In this document: positions 36,114 through 45,715 of the stretch, piece by piece
How positions within the stretch are numbered: position 1 is the first letter of the stretch
How the letters are laid out: each line of letters starts with the position of its first letter
From: Pseudoxanthobacter soli DSM 19599
GTDB lineage: Bacteria > Pseudomonadota > Alphaproteobacteria > Rhizobiales > Segnochrobactraceae
Direction of reading: 5' to 3'
DNA length: 64,000 bases
Assembly: GCF_900148505.1 (NCBI RefSeq)
Contig: NZ_FRXO01000008.1
Span: forward strand, 93,664-157,663
The notes under the pieces: generated by a model
Databases searched by the model: none
Seen by the model: the letters and a program-made list of their open reading frames with translations, nothing else
What the model was told of the DNA's origin: nothing
Position numbers and translations under genes: made by a program

Positions 36114-37169
36114 TCACGCCGCGGCGGTGCTCATGAGGCGCGCGGCATCGGCGATATCGGCGGCGAGTTCCTCGACGCGCTCCGGATCCGCGTCCCAGGC
36201 GAACATGAAGCGCGCGCCGCCGCCGATGAAGGTATAGAAGCGCCAGCCCCGGCGGCGCAGATCGTCCAGCAGCGGCTCGGGCGCATGGATGAAAACCGCG
36301 TTCGCCTGAACGGGAAACAGCAGCTCCACCCCGGATATGCCAGCGATGGCACCGGCGAGGCGCGTGGCGCAGGCATTGCCGTGCCGGGCATTGCTGAGCC
36401 ATGCCCCGCTTTCGAGAAGCCCGATCCACGGTGCGGACAGAAAGCGCATCTTCGAGGCGAGCTGACCGGCCTGCTTGCAGCGATAGTCGAAATCGGCGGC
36501 GAGCGCACGGTCGAAGAAGATCACCGCCTCGCCGACCGCCATCCCGTTCTTGGTCCCTCCGAAGCACAGCACGTCGACGCCCGCCTTCCAAGTCATCTCG
36601 GCCGGCGAGCAGCCAAGAGTCGCGCAGGCATGAGCGAACCGGGCGCCGTCCATGTGCAATTTCAGCCCGAGCTCCCGGCAGACGGCCGCGATCGCTTCGA
36701 TCTCGTCGAGGCTGTAGACCTGTCCCGTTTCGGTCGGCTGGGTGATCGTCACCACGCGAGGTTTGGGGAAGTGGATATCGGCCCGGCCGGTCGCGAGCGT
36801 GCGGATCATGTCGGGCGTCAGCTTGGAGGAACCGGGCGGGGCCACCAGCAGCTTGGAGCCGTTGGAGAAGAACTCCGGCGCGCCGCATTCGTCGGTCTCG
36901 ACATGGGCGGCGGACGCGCAGATGACGCTGTGGAACGACTGGCAGAGCGCCGCCAGCGCCAGCGAATTGGCCGCCGTGCCGTTGAAGACGAAGAACACCT
37001 CGCAGTCGGATTCGAACAGCGTGCGGAACGCATCCGCGGCGAGCGCCGTCCACTCGTCGTCCCCGTATGAGACGCAGGAGCCGTCGTTCGCCCGCGTCAT
37101 GGCGGCGAGGGCCTCCGGGCAGATCCCGGCATAGTTGTCGCTGCCGAATTGCTGGGCTGACGTGGCCAT
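36114..37169 (-). CDS. Low-specificity threonine aldolase-like/beta-eliminating lyase (PLP enzyme)
   Basis: 351 residues, fold type I. FGSDNYAGICPEALAAM is the family's N-terminal motif. PLP-binding residues are in HMDGARFAHACATLG (Asp174) and CFGGTKNGM (Lys207 as Schiff-base lysine). VFNGTAANSLALAAL holds the phosphate-binding loop. Enzymes of this group cleave beta-hydroxy amino acids to glycine and an aldehyde, or act on D- or N-modified amino acids. It is the last gene of the operon that begins with the binding protein at 44494, 44 bases after hyuA. It would break down the amino acid released by the hydantoinase-type enzymes. Confidence 0.85.
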   Translation of the reverse strand: MATSAQQFGSDNYAGICPEALAAMTRANDGSCVSYGDDEWTALAADAFRTLFESDCEVFFVFNGTAANSLALAALCQSFHSVICASAAHVETDECGAPEFFSNGSKLLVAPPGSSKLTPDMIRTLATGRADIHFPKPRVVTITQPTETGQVYSLDEIEAIAAVCRELGLKLHMDGARFAHACATLGCSPAEMTWKAGVDVLCFGGTKNGMAVGEAVIFFDRALAADFDYRCKQAGQLASKMRFLSAPWIGLLESGAWLSNARHGNACATRLAGAIAGISGVELLFPVQANAVFIHAPEPLLDDLRRRGWRFYTFIGGGARFMFAWDADPERVEELAADIADAARLMSTAAA

Positions 37170-37213
37170 GGCGCAGGTCCGTTCCGGTTGTTGCAGTCGT
37201 GAGGTCGCGCGGG

Positions 37214-38749
37214 TCAGCCCGCGAGATCGCCGACGACGCGCACGCGCACGCGCAGCGGATCGCCGGGGATGTAGGACATCGGCGTGTCTTCCATGTCGAG
37301 CACCGCAAGCGAAGACGCCCCGGCGCCCGCGGCGATCGCCTGTTCCCGCGCAGAGGCGAGCGTCTCGGCGATCGCGGTTTCGCGCGGCACGCCGTAGAAG
37401 ATGCGCTCGCTCTCGCCGCTGACCTGCGACATCGCCGCGCCGACCGCGTTGGCGACCCCGGCGTTCTCGACCTTGATGACGTGCGAGACGCCGGGAAGGC
37501 TGTCCGGCACCAGGAAGGCGCCGCCGCCGACCGCGATGACGGGGAGGTCGCCGGCGCTGGTCTTCATGCGGTCGACGAGATCGCCGAGCCGGGTCCCCAT
37601 CCACGTCCGCACGGCCTCGACGAGGCCCGGCGATACGTCATCGACCTGCGTCGCATCCCCGAGATCGAGAAGCCCCAGCCGCACCCCGATGTCCGTCAGC
37701 GTCAGGGTGTCGCCGCCGGCGACGCGCGCCTTCTCAAGCAGGCGGAAGCCGACGCTGTCCGGGCCGATCAGCAGGGGATCCTCGCGGACGACGGTGCCGC
37801 CGCCGAGCGCCACCGCGACCACGTCGGGCATACGGAAGAAGGTGCGCACGCCGCCGATATCGACCTGGGTGTTGGCCTGGCGCGGGAAGCCGGCGCGCAG
37901 CATGCCGGCGTCGGTGGTCGTGCCGCCGACATCGAGCACGACCGCATCGGCGATGCCAGAGAGCAGATGCGCGCCGCGCATGCTGTTGGTCGGCCCGGAG
38001 GCGAAGCACAGCACCGGGAAGCGTTCCGCCTCCTCGGCGCGCACCACCGTGCCGTCGTTCTGGGTGAGATAGAGTGGCCCGGCCAGCCCCGACCGGCCGA
38101 TGGCCTGCCGGAAGGCCTCGACGGTCCGGCGCGCGAGCCCGTGGAGCGCGCTGTTGAGGATGGTGGCGTTCTCCCGCTCGATCAGGCCGATGCGGCCGAG
38201 ATCGCTGGAAAGCGTCACCGTCACATCCGGCGCGATTTCAGCGAGAACGGCCGCGGCCTCCCGCTCGCAATCGGCGATCAGCGGCGAGAACACGGCGGTG
38301 ATCGCCGCGGCGGTCACGCCGCTGTCGCGGATCGCCTCCGCCGCCCGGCACATTCCGTCGCGGTCGAAGGCGACGATCGGCCGGCCGTCGAACTCGTGGC
38401 CGCCGGCGAGCAGGAACACCGGCCCCGCCACCGCCGCGCGCAGATCCTCCGGCCAGTCCGCCATCGGCTCGATGGAGGACGCCGCCGGCAGGCCGATGCG
38501 GATGACGGCGACCCTGGAGAGGCCGCGCCTCTCCACCACCGCATTGGTGAAATGGGTCGTGCCGACCATCACGGCGCGGACGTCCGGCGCCACGCCGTCC
38601 GCGGTCTCCAGCACATGGGCTAGGGCGGCGCCGACACCGGACGTGACGTCCGCCGTCGTCGGCGTCTTGATCGCCTTCAGGATGCGGTCGCCGTCGAGCA
38701 GCACCGCGTCCGTGTTGGTTCCGCCGACGTCGATCCCGATCCGCTTCAT
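37214..38749 (-). CDS. Hydantoinase/oxoprolinase family protein (HyuA type)
   Basis: 511 residues. MKRIGIDVGGTNTDAVLLDG is the ATP-binding actin-like motif of HyuA/OplA proteins. MVGTTHFTNAVVERRGLSRV follows, and VVLDVGGTTTDAGMLRAG gives the second phosphate loop. The protein matches the shorter HyuA/DUF917-associated type rather than full 5-oxoprolinase. Its ATG overlaps the DUF917 stop by four bases. HyuA-type enzymes open cyclic amides such as hydantoins or 5-oxoproline with ATP. The partner HyuB is absent; DUF917 takes that place. Confidence 0.9.
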   Translation of the reverse strand: MKRIGIDVGGTNTDAVLLDGDRILKAIKTPTTADVTSGVGAALAHVLETADGVAPDVRAVMVGTTHFTNAVVERRGLSRVAVIRIGLPAASSIEPMADWPEDLRAAVAGPVFLLAGGHEFDGRPIVAFDRDGMCRAAEAIRDSGVTAAAITAVFSPLIADCEREAAAVLAEIAPDVTVTLSSDLGRIGLIERENATILNSALHGLARRTVEAFRQAIGRSGLAGPLYLTQNDGTVVRAEEAERFPVLCFASGPTNSMRGAHLLSGIADAVVLDVGGTTTDAGMLRAGFPRQANTQVDIGGVRTFFRMPDVVAVALGGGTVVREDPLLIGPDSVGFRLLEKARVAGGDTLTLTDIGVRLGLLDLGDATQVDDVSPGLVEAVRTWMGTRLGDLVDRMKTSAGDLPVIAVGGGAFLVPDSLPGVSHVIKVENAGVANAVGAAMSQVSGESERIFYGVPRETAIAETLASAREQAIAAGAGASSLAVLDMEDTPMSYIPGDPLRVRVRVVGDLAG

Positions 38750-39828
38750 GACGCGAGTTCCTCGAAACGGCGATAATCGAAATCGTAGCCGAAGGCCCTC
38801 GGCCCCACGACGTTCAGCCCCTCGGGGCTGCGCATGATGGGATCCGCCGCGAGCACGACCACGGCGACGCGCTGGCCATAGCGGATCACCTCGGCACCGA
38901 TCGCTTCGGCATTTTCCTCGTCGAGCACGGTGATGAGATCCGGCACGGAGGCGACCAGCGCCCCGTCCAGCCGGGCGACCGAGAACTCGTTCTGGAAGTC
39001 GACCACGAGTTCGCGAGCGTGATGCGCTCCGCTTCCGGCGAACCGGACCGTGCCGCGCACGAAGCCGCCCTCGGTCCGGCGCGAGACATCCTCGACCTTG
39101 CCGCTGAAGACGAGGCGGGCATGGGCGCCGCCGACCAGCGCGGCGACCGGATCCGTTCCCGCCGCCCTCGCCTGCTGGATCGTCCGGCCCATGGCGATCG
39201 CCCGCGAGACCGAGTGGAGGATGGCGTGGGCCTTCACCTCCGCCCCCGAACGCGGCGCCGTGCAGGTGCCCGCGATGGAGCCGAACTCGACCGCGATGCG
39301 GCGTCCAATCCGCTCCACCCGGGTGGCGGATTCGGCGCGCGCGATCAGCACCTCGTTGTCGCGGACGTCGGCGATGGCGAACGGCGCCACATCGAGGCCG
39401 CGAATGGCGAAGCTCGCCATCTGCGCTTCCGGAAAGGCGCGGCCCATCGTGTCGGCGTCGACGACCGGCAGCCCGAGCTCCATGCCGACCAGCATGGCGA
39501 AGAACGCGTTCTCGCCGCCGATCTCGATCGACATGATGGCGTCGAACGGCCTGCCGGTGTGGGCTTCCATCCGCCGCACGGCGCGGCAGATCGATTGCGG
39601 TTCCGGCAGACGCTCCTTCGTCACCAGCGGCGCGCCCATGATACAGACCACGGCGACGCGGGCATCGTCGGCGAGTTCGTTCGGGTCGACGAGGCTGATG
39701 CGGCGGCCACGGCGATAGTCCGCCTGCGCGCACATCAGTTCGAGGTGCGGATGGTTGCCCCCGCCGGTCCCGAGCACGCCCGCGCCGATGGCGAGCGCCT
39801 CGAGTTCGTCATAGTCGAGTTCACGCAT
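38746..39828 (-). CDS. DUF917 family protein (PF06032), partner of HyuA
   Basis: 360 residues. The glycine-rich opening LAIGAGVLGTGGGNHPHLEL and FDAIMSIEIGGENAFFAMLV are hallmarks of DUF917; the C-terminal VVVLAADPIMRSPEGLNVVG also fits. These proteins are nearly always next to a short HyuA and share its operons with transporters; some members act on thiohydantoin-type rings, as I recall. The stop overlaps the hyuA start (ATGA). It probably acts with HyuA on a cyclic amide. Confidence 0.9.
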   Translation of the reverse strand: MRELDYDELEALAIGAGVLGTGGGNHPHLELMCAQADYRRGRRISLVDPNELADDARVAVVCIMGAPLVTKERLPEPQSICRAVRRMEAHTGRPFDAIMSIEIGGENAFFAMLVGMELGLPVVDADTMGRAFPEAQMASFAIRGLDVAPFAIADVRDNEVLIARAESATRVERIGRRIAVEFGSIAGTCTAPRSGAEVKAHAILHSVSRAIAMGRTIQQARAAGTDPVAALVGGAHARLVFSGKVEDVSRRTEGGFVRGTVRFAGSGAHHARELVVDFQNEFSVARLDGALVASVPDLITVLDEENAEAIGAEVIRYGQRVAVVVLAADPIMRSPEGLNVVGPRAFGYDFDYRRFEELAS

Positions 39829-39851
39829 GACACTATCGCCGTTGAAGGGGA

Positions 39852-40934
39852 TCAGGCATCGACCAGCCAGACGGACTGGCTCGGCCAGGAGAACACGGCA
39901 TTTGCGCCGCGCTCGGGCGTCGGCAGCGCCGCGCCCTGGTGGGCGGAGACCGTTCGCCCGTTCGGCAGGCGGCCGACGATCTGCTGCACCGACCCGGAGA
40001 ACATGATTTCTTCCACGCGCGCCTCGATGCGGCAGTCGTGCGCCTCCGGCGCCGCAGAGCCGACGGCGACCGTCTCCGGCCGGACCACAAGAGCCACCGC
40101 CGCACCGGCGGAGCGTCCGCCGGCCTGGTCCTGGTTCAGCGCGACGGTCAACGGCAGCGCGGCGGCCTCGGCTGCCGGGCCGGCGACAATGCGGGCATCG
40201 AACAGGTTGGCGTTGCCGACGAAATCCGCCACGAAGCGCGTGGCCGGGCGCCGATAGAGGTTCTCGGGCGTGTCGAACTGTTCGAGCGCGCCGCCGTTCA
40301 TCACGGCGATGCGGTCCGAAAGCGTCAGCGCCTCTTCCTGGTCGTGGGTCACCGCGACGAAGGTAAGGCCGAGGTCGCGGTGGATGGTCTTCAACTCGGC
40401 CTGCATCTGCTTGCGCAGCTTGAGGTCGAGCGCCCCGAGCGGCTCGTCGAGCAGCAGCACGGCCGGCCGCACGATCAAGGCCCGCCCGAGCGCGACGCGC
40501 TGGGCCTGTCCGCCGGAAATCTGGCTGACGCGGCGGTCGCCGAACCCCCTGAGATTGACGAGGTCGAGCATGGCCTCGACCCGCTGCGCGATCTCCGCCT
40601 TGGCGACGTTGCGCATGCGCAGGCCGAAGGCGAGGTTCTGCGCCACCGTGCGGTGCGGGAACAGCGCATAGTCCTGGAACACCATCGCCGTGTCGCGCTC
40701 ATAGGGCGCCGCGCCGATGACCGAAGCACCGTCGATCATGACGTCGCCGGACGAGGGCGTCACGAAGCCGGAGATCATGCGCAGCAAGGTCGACTTGCCG
40801 CAGCCAGAGGGGCCGAGGATCGTCACGAAGGATCCGCGCGGGATCTCCATGGTGACGCCACGGACCGCGGCCGACGCGCCGTAGATCTTGCTGACCGCCC
40901 GGAGTTCGACAGCGGGTGAGGCGGATGCGCTCAT
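39852..40934 (-). CDS. ABC transporter ATP-binding protein (PotA-like)
   Basis: 360 residues. Walker A ILGPSGCGKSTLLRMISGFV, signature QISGGQAQRVALGRALIV and Walker B VLLLDEPLGALDLKLRKQMQ, followed by a C-terminal TOBE domain (residues 270-350). The long PotA/FbpC-type regulatory C-terminus fits polyamine- or opine-type importers. It lies three bases after the PotC-like permease and 23 before the DUF917 gene, in one operon. Confidence 0.92.
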   Translation of the reverse strand: MSASASPAVELRAVSKIYGASAAVRGVTMEIPRGSFVTILGPSGCGKSTLLRMISGFVTPSSGDVMIDGASVIGAAPYERDTAMVFQDYALFPHRTVAQNLAFGLRMRNVAKAEIAQRVEAMLDLVNLRGFGDRRVSQISGGQAQRVALGRALIVRPAVLLLDEPLGALDLKLRKQMQAELKTIHRDLGLTFVAVTHDQEEALTLSDRIAVMNGGALEQFDTPENLYRRPATRFVADFVGNANLFDARIVAGPAAEAAALPLTVALNQDQAGGRSAGAAVALVVRPETVAVGSAAPEAHDCRIEARVEEIMFSGSVQQIVGRLPNGRTVSAHQGAALPTPERGANAVFSWPSQSVWLVDA

Positions 40935-40937
40935 CGC

Positions 40938-41738
40938 TCAATGCTCGCTTTCGCGTCGGCTCTGGCCGAGGATCCAGATCTGGGCGGAAACGCTGATGGC
41001 CAGCGTCGCCACGATCACAAGGGCCGAGAGCGCGTAGATCTTGGGGGAGATGACCTGCCGCAGCGAGGTCCAGATGGCGATGGGCAGGGTCTCGGTGAAG
41101 CCGGCCAGGAACCACGCCACGACGAACTCGCCGAAGGCGTCCGTGAAGGCGAGCAGGAGCACCGCGACCAGCGCCGGGGCGATCAGCGGCAGCACGACCT
41201 CACGGAAGGCGACGAACTCGTTGGCGCCGAGATTCATCGCCGCCTCGATGTAGCTGCGCCGGAAGCCGAGGAAGCGCGAATAGAGCATCAGCGTCGCGTA
41301 GCTCGACGTCATCGTGGTGTGGGCCAGCACGATCGCCGGCTGGCCGACGAGGTCCGGCGCCGCACGGAACAGCACAGTCAGCCCAAGGCCGAGCACGAGC
41401 TGCGGCAGCACCACCGGCCCGAGCACCAGGCACAGCACCAGCGACTTCATGCGCACCGGACGCCAGGCGAGCACCATGGCGGCGGGCATCGCCAGCGCGG
41501 TCGAGAGAACCGCGGCGAGGAGAGCCAGCCGGATGCTGGTCAGGAGCGAGCCGACCAGGCGTCCGTCCGCGAGGCTCGCGCCGAACCAGTCCGTCGTGAA
41601 CGCCGTGAGCGGCAGGCCGGGGATCGCCTTGGCGTCGAAGGCGAACAGCACGATCACCGCGATCGGCAGGTAGAGGAACGCGTAGAGCAGCACCGAATAG
41701 AGCGGCAGCGCCCAGCCGGCGGCGGAGAGCCTCTTCAT
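40938..41738 (-). CDS. ABC transporter permease (PotC-like)
   Basis: 266 residues, six membrane segments. LPLYSVLLYAFLYLPIAVIV is the first helix and SYIEAAMNLGANEFVAFREV the EAA loop. It starts at ATG 41738, overlapping the stop of the second permease (ATGA). The pair forms the membrane channel of a PotABCD-type importer. Confidence 0.92.
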   Translation of the reverse strand: MKRLSAAGWALPLYSVLLYAFLYLPIAVIVLFAFDAKAIPGLPLTAFTTDWFGASLADGRLVGSLLTSIRLALLAAVLSTALAMPAAMVLAWRPVRMKSLVLCLVLGPVVLPQLVLGLGLTVLFRAAPDLVGQPAIVLAHTTMTSSYATLMLYSRFLGFRRSYIEAAMNLGANEFVAFREVVLPLIAPALVAVLLLAFTDAFGEFVVAWFLAGFTETLPIAIWTSLRQVISPKIYALSALVIVATLAISVSAQIWILGQSRRESEH

Positions 41739-42622
41739 GAGCCGGTCTCCCCGCTCGCACGCCGGATCCACTTCATCGACAAGGCGAGCGCCGTGAAGAC
41801 GAGCACGAGCAGCACCACGGCCATGGCCGAACCGCTCGGCCAGTCGAGCCGGCGCTGGAACTCGTCCTGGATCACCTGGGAGAACATCAGCTGCTTGCCG
41901 CCGCCGAGCAGCGCCGGCGTCACGAACTCGCCCACCCCGAACACGAAGCAGAACACGGCCCCGACCACGAGCCCGGGCGCCGACAGCGGCAGGATCACCT
42001 CGCGGAAGGTGCGCGCCGGGCTGGCATTGAGGTCCATGGCCGCGTCGATCCAGCTGTCGTGGATGTTGCTGATCGCGGCATAGAGCGGCAGCACGTAAAG
42101 CGGCAGATAGGCATAGATCAGGCCGATCGCCGTCGAGACCGGCGAGTAGAGCAGGAAGCTCAGCGGCTCGCTGGTGAGGCCGAGCCCCATCGCCACCTGG
42201 TTGATCACGCCGTGTTCGCCGAGCAGGAGCCGCCACGCCGCGACGCGCATGACGATGCTGACCCAGAACGGCGCGATCACCGCAACGAGCAGCAGCCCGC
42301 GCCAACGGCCCGCCTTCTTGGCGATGAAATAGGCGACGGGAAAGGCGAGCACCGCGCAGGCGACCGTCACGAATGCCGCCGTCTCGACCGAGAGCAGCAG
42401 CGCCCGCCAGATCGCCGGGCGGGCGAAGATCGCCGCGTAGTTGTCGAATGTGAAGTCGGGGACGGGCCGGTAGCTCTTGCTGCGCCAGAAGCTCAGTCCG
42501 ACGATCAGCACGACGGGCACGACGAAGAACACGATCTGCCAGATGATCAGCGGCAGCAGGCCCGCCGCCGGCAGCACCGACGCCAGCGACCGCCGCCGGG
42601 CTCCGGGGCGCGGCGCGCTCAT
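41735..42622 (-). CDS. ABC transporter permease (PotB-like)
   Basis: 295 residues, six membrane segments beginning VLPAAGLLPLIIWQIVFFVV. The EAA-type loop is DSWIDAAMDLNASPARTFRE. The start overlaps the racemase stop by four bases (ATGA), so translation is coupled from the racemase through both permeases. Confidence 0.92.
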   Translation of the reverse strand: MSAPRPGARRRSLASVLPAAGLLPLIIWQIVFFVVPVVLIVGLSFWRSKSYRPVPDFTFDNYAAIFARPAIWRALLLSVETAAFVTVACAVLAFPVAYFIAKKAGRWRGLLLVAVIAPFWVSIVMRVAAWRLLLGEHGVINQVAMGLGLTSEPLSFLLYSPVSTAIGLIYAYLPLYVLPLYAAISNIHDSWIDAAMDLNASPARTFREVILPLSAPGLVVGAVFCFVFGVGEFVTPALLGGGKQLMFSQVIQDEFQRRLDWPSGSAMAVVLLVLVFTALALSMKWIRRASGETGS

Positions 42623-43353
42623 GGCGCGAACGCGTATTCGTCGCGCGCGAAGGCGGGCGTCGGATAGGCGAGCTTCGAGGGCCGGAGCCCCGTCGCCACC
42701 ATGGCACGGGCGAAGTGCAGCGCCACCTTGCCGGGATCGATCACCGGGATGGAGACGCCGAAATGGCGGTGAAGCGCCTTCTCCACGGCATCAGCCATGT
42801 CGAAGCCCGTGCCCGTGCAGCCCATCACGAAGGCCTCCGCCCCGTCGCGTTCCACGGCGTCGATGCTCTCGGCGATGATGTGGTCGAGGCAGCCTTCATC
42901 GAGAGCGAGCACGCTCGCCCCCGCCGCCCGCACCGAGGCGAGATTGCGCTCCAGGCCGTAGCGCGCCACGACCCGGCGGATCAACGGGAACAGCGGCTTC
43001 TCGGTGATGAACACCGTGAAGCGACTCGAGAGCATCGCCGCCATGTGCAGCGCGGCCTCGCCCTCGCCCACGATCGGGATCGAGACGAGTTCGCGCGCGC
43101 CCGAAAGGCCCGGATCGGTGAAGCAGGCGATGGTGCAGGCGTCCACCCCGTCCGCTTCCGCCTCCCGCGCAAGCCGCATCACTTCCGGCGCCGCGAGAGC
43201 GGAATCGAACTCCGCCTCGATGGAGGCGGTGCCCCGCTTCAACGGAACGGCGGAGATCTCGACGCCCTCCCCCGCGAAGGAGCGGTATTCGGCCTCGGCT
43301 TTGCCGACCAGTTCCTTGCTGTCGAGAACCGGGACGATCACGCGAATATGCAT
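42619..43353 (-). CDS. Aspartate/glutamate racemase superfamily protein (hydantoin racemase-like)
   Basis: 244 residues. Two active-site cysteines are in DGVDACTIACFTDPGLSGAR and AFVMGCTGTGFDMADAVEK, the arrangement of Asp/Glu and hydantoin racemases. MHIRVIVPVLDSKELVGKAE begins the fold. Start ATG 43353 has GAGGG upstream. Lying in one operon with HyuA and DUF917 proteins, it is best read as a hydantoin or amino-acid racemase that lets both enantiomers be used. Confidence 0.85.
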   Translation of the reverse strand: MHIRVIVPVLDSKELVGKAEAEYRSFAGEGVEISAVPLKRGTASIEAEFDSALAAPEVMRLAREAEADGVDACTIACFTDPGLSGARELVSIPIVGEGEAALHMAAMLSSRFTVFITEKPLFPLIRRVVARYGLERNLASVRAAGASVLALDEGCLDHIIAESIDAVERDGAEAFVMGCTGTGFDMADAVEKALHRHFGVSIPVIDPGKVALHFARAMVATGLRPSKLAYPTPAFARDEYAFAP

Positions 43354-43366
43354 GGCGGCAGCGCCC

Positions 43367-44494
43367 TCAGCCCATCTTGAAGGTCTGCCAGGCATCCGCC
43401 CAGGCGTTCTCGTCGACGGGTGCGAGGCTCATCTGACAGTTCGCCACCCACTCTTCCATCTTGTCGAGGCCGAGCGCCTTGACCTGCTCGGGGGTGAGCA
43501 TGTCGCGGACCTTGGCGTTGGTGACGGCGAACTTGTCGGCGCCCCACGCCATCTGCTTCATCGCCTTGGCGCTGGTCATGTAGTTGATATAGGCGAGCGC
43601 GGAGGCGAGATGCTCGGTGCCGCGCACGATCTGCAGCGTCTCCATCCACATCGCGCCGCCCTGCTTCGGGATCGCGAGATCGACATTGGCGCCGGCGAGG
43701 CGCGCGGTCGTGCGCACATTGTCGCTGGAGGCGCCCCACACCATCCACGCCTCGCGGTTGGTGAGATCGGACTTCACGGTGCCCATGTCGGCCTGAAGCG
43801 CGCGCATGTTCGGGCGGAAGGCGATCATCTTGTCGAGGATCTTCTGCAGCGTCTCGCCGGTGGCGTCCTCAGGCTTTTCGAGACCGATCCACTTGCCGGT
43901 CATCCACAGATAGAGTTCCGGCCAGTCGATGATCTCGACCCGGTTCTTGAGGGACGGATCCCACGCCAGCTCGGCATTGGACGCCGCCTCGGCGGAAATC
44001 TTGTCCGGCCAGTAGACGAATCCGTTGACGCCGAACCGGGTCGGGATGCCGTAGACCTTGCCGTCCACCATCGTTTCCGGGCGGTTGCGGAACGCGGGAA
44101 GCGTGTCTTCCAGCGAGGGAAGCTTGGCGGTGTCGATCGGCAGGGTCAGGCCGGCGTCGGCGAACTTCGCCGTCCAGACCGCGTCCGGGTTGATCACGTC
44201 GAACTTTGTCGTGCCGGCCTGCACCAGGCTGAGCTGTGCGCCGTTGCTCTCGGCTTCCTTGATGTTCAGCTCGACGCCGGTCAGCTCGGTGAAGCCGCGC
44301 ATCAGCTCGGGATCGTCGTAGCCGGCCCACGCCAGCACATTGAGCGGCCCGGTCAGCTTGGTCTCGCCGGCAAAAGCCGGCCCGGTAAAGTCCACCTGCG
44401 CCGCGATGGTCGCGAACATCGCCGCCTGCGCGCCGAAGCGCAGCACGTCGCGACGGCTGGGGGAAACATGAGTGAGCACGCGAGACCCGGACAT
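43367..44494 (-). CDS. ABC transporter substrate-binding protein (PotD/PotF-like), Tat-exported
   Basis: 375 residues. The N-terminus has the twin-arginine motif PSRRDVLRFG followed by a hydrophobic stretch ending near AFAGE. The mature part has LNVLAWAGYDDPELMRGFTE and VWTAKFADAGLTLPI, typical of polyamine/opine-type binding proteins. Start ATG 44494 has AGAGGGA seven bases upstream. As the first gene of an eight-gene operon (binding protein, racemase, permeases, ATPase, DUF917, HyuA, aldolase), it defines its substrate: probably a cationic or cyclic amino-acid derivative. Confidence 0.9.
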   Translation of the reverse strand: MSGSRVLTHVSPSRRDVLRFGAQAAMFATIAAQVDFTGPAFAGETKLTGPLNVLAWAGYDDPELMRGFTELTGVELNIKEAESNGAQLSLVQAGTTKFDVINPDAVWTAKFADAGLTLPIDTAKLPSLEDTLPAFRNRPETMVDGKVYGIPTRFGVNGFVYWPDKISAEAASNAELAWDPSLKNRVEIIDWPELYLWMTGKWIGLEKPEDATGETLQKILDKMIAFRPNMRALQADMGTVKSDLTNREAWMVWGASSDNVRTTARLAGANVDLAIPKQGGAMWMETLQIVRGTEHLASALAYINYMTSAKAMKQMAWGADKFAVTNAKVRDMLTPEQVKALGLDKMEEWVANCQMSLAPVDENAWADAWQTFKMG

Positions 44495-44689
44495 CGACGA
44501 TTCCCTCTTGGAACGGCGGACGACTACCACCGTGGTTTATGCCGGATGTATAAGTCTCGTGACGACGGTCCCGCCATAGTGACCGCAGTCACCGGCGATG
44601 GTGGGGGCGCAGGAAGGCCAGCGAGGCCTGGGTCTGGCACGGTTTCTGCTTTGTCTGCCGGGCGGCGGCACGCGTGGAAAAGGACAGCG
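44495..44689. promoter_or_regulatory. Divergent regulatory region with inverted repeats
   Basis: The 195-base gap between the transporter operon and the LuxR gene holds GTGAC-CGCA-GTCAC (44579-44592) and a second dyad ACCAC-C-GTGGT (44526-44536). Either could be the LuxR-type regulator's operator. The shared operator of the 19-33 kb region is not found here. Confidence 0.4.
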
Positions 44690-45715
44690 ATGGAACGTCA
44701 GGACCGGGCATGTGAGCTTCCCGCCGGCTTCGGCAGGGACATGGCGCGCGTGCTCTCCCGCATCGGCCGCGACGACTTCTATGAGACCGTGATCGACGCC
44801 GTCGCGCCGCTGATCCCGTGCGATTTCTGGATCATGGCGCGCTACGAGACGGCGGCGAAGCCGCGCATCATCTCGGAATCGGGCATGGCGCCGCGGGCCA
44901 AGTCCGCCTACACCGACAGGCTCTGGCATCTCGATCCCCTGTCGCGCACCCCTGTCGCGGCCGATCGCCACCGCGCGATCAGCCTCAGAACGCTTTGCGC
45001 GGACGGCCCGCTCGACCGGACCTATGCGCGCTATCTCGATGTCGATCTCGGCATCGTCGACGAACTGGCGCTGCTGCTGCCGCTCAACGACCGCAGTTTC
45101 CTCGCCCTGTGTCTCGACCGTCATCGCGAGGCCTTCGGCGAGCAGGAATTGCGGCTCGCCTCGGAAATCCTCGATATCCTTCTGGAGATGCACCGCCAGC
45201 ACGTCATCCGTTCGGTCGAGCGAGAGGTTGCCCGCAGCACCGGTCTACCCGGCGACCAGCGGACGGAGATCCTCATTCTCACCGCCGACGGCACGCCGCT
45301 GTACCAGTCCGACGGCTGGGCCCAGGCCGCCCGTCAGGCGTTCGACCGTGACATGCCGCCGGTCCAACCGGCGTGGATGGATCGGTCCGTCATTCCCGGC
45401 AACGGCGGATGGTGCCTGTTCCGTCCGGACTGCGACGGCACCGGGGCCCTCCTGCACGGCGCGCAGATCTTCGCCCTCCGCCGCGAGCCGGGAGATCTCG
45501 GCAGCCGGCTCGACAGGCTTGCCCGGCTCTACGGGCTGACCGAGCGGCAGAAGCAGATCGTGCAACTCTCCTTCGAGGGCCATCCGAACGCCTCGATCGC
45601 CCGCCAGCTCAACATCTCGGTCGGCGGCGTGAAGAACCACAAGCTGCGCATCTACGACAAGCTCGACATCACCAGCGAGCGCGAGCTGCTACCGGCTTTC
45701 CTGATGAGCCTTTAG
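44690..45715 (+). CDS. LuxR-type transcriptional regulator
   Basis: 341 residues. The C-terminal helix-turn-helix is LTERQKQIVQLSFEGHPNAS followed by IARQLNISVGGVKNHKLRIY, a GerE-type motif. The N-terminal 200 residues have no autoinducer-binding signature (no WxYxD motif), so it is a metabolite-responsive or orphan LuxR. Start ATG 44690 follows AAGGACAGCG. It is divergent from the PotD-like binding protein and is the likely controller of that operon. Confidence 0.9.
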   Translation: MERQDRACELPAGFGRDMARVLSRIGRDDFYETVIDAVAPLIPCDFWIMARYETAAKPRIISESGMAPRAKSAYTDRLWHLDPLSRTPVAADRHRAISLRTLCADGPLDRTYARYLDVDLGIVDELALLLPLNDRSFLALCLDRHREAFGEQELRLASEILDILLEMHRQHVIRSVEREVARSTGLPGDQRTEILILTADGTPLYQSDGWAQAARQAFDRDMPPVQPAWMDRSVIPGNGGWCLFRPDCDGTGALLHGAQIFALRREPGDLGSRLDRLARLYGLTERQKQIVQLSFEGHPNASIARQLNISVGGVKNHKLRIYDKLDITSERELLPAFLMSL

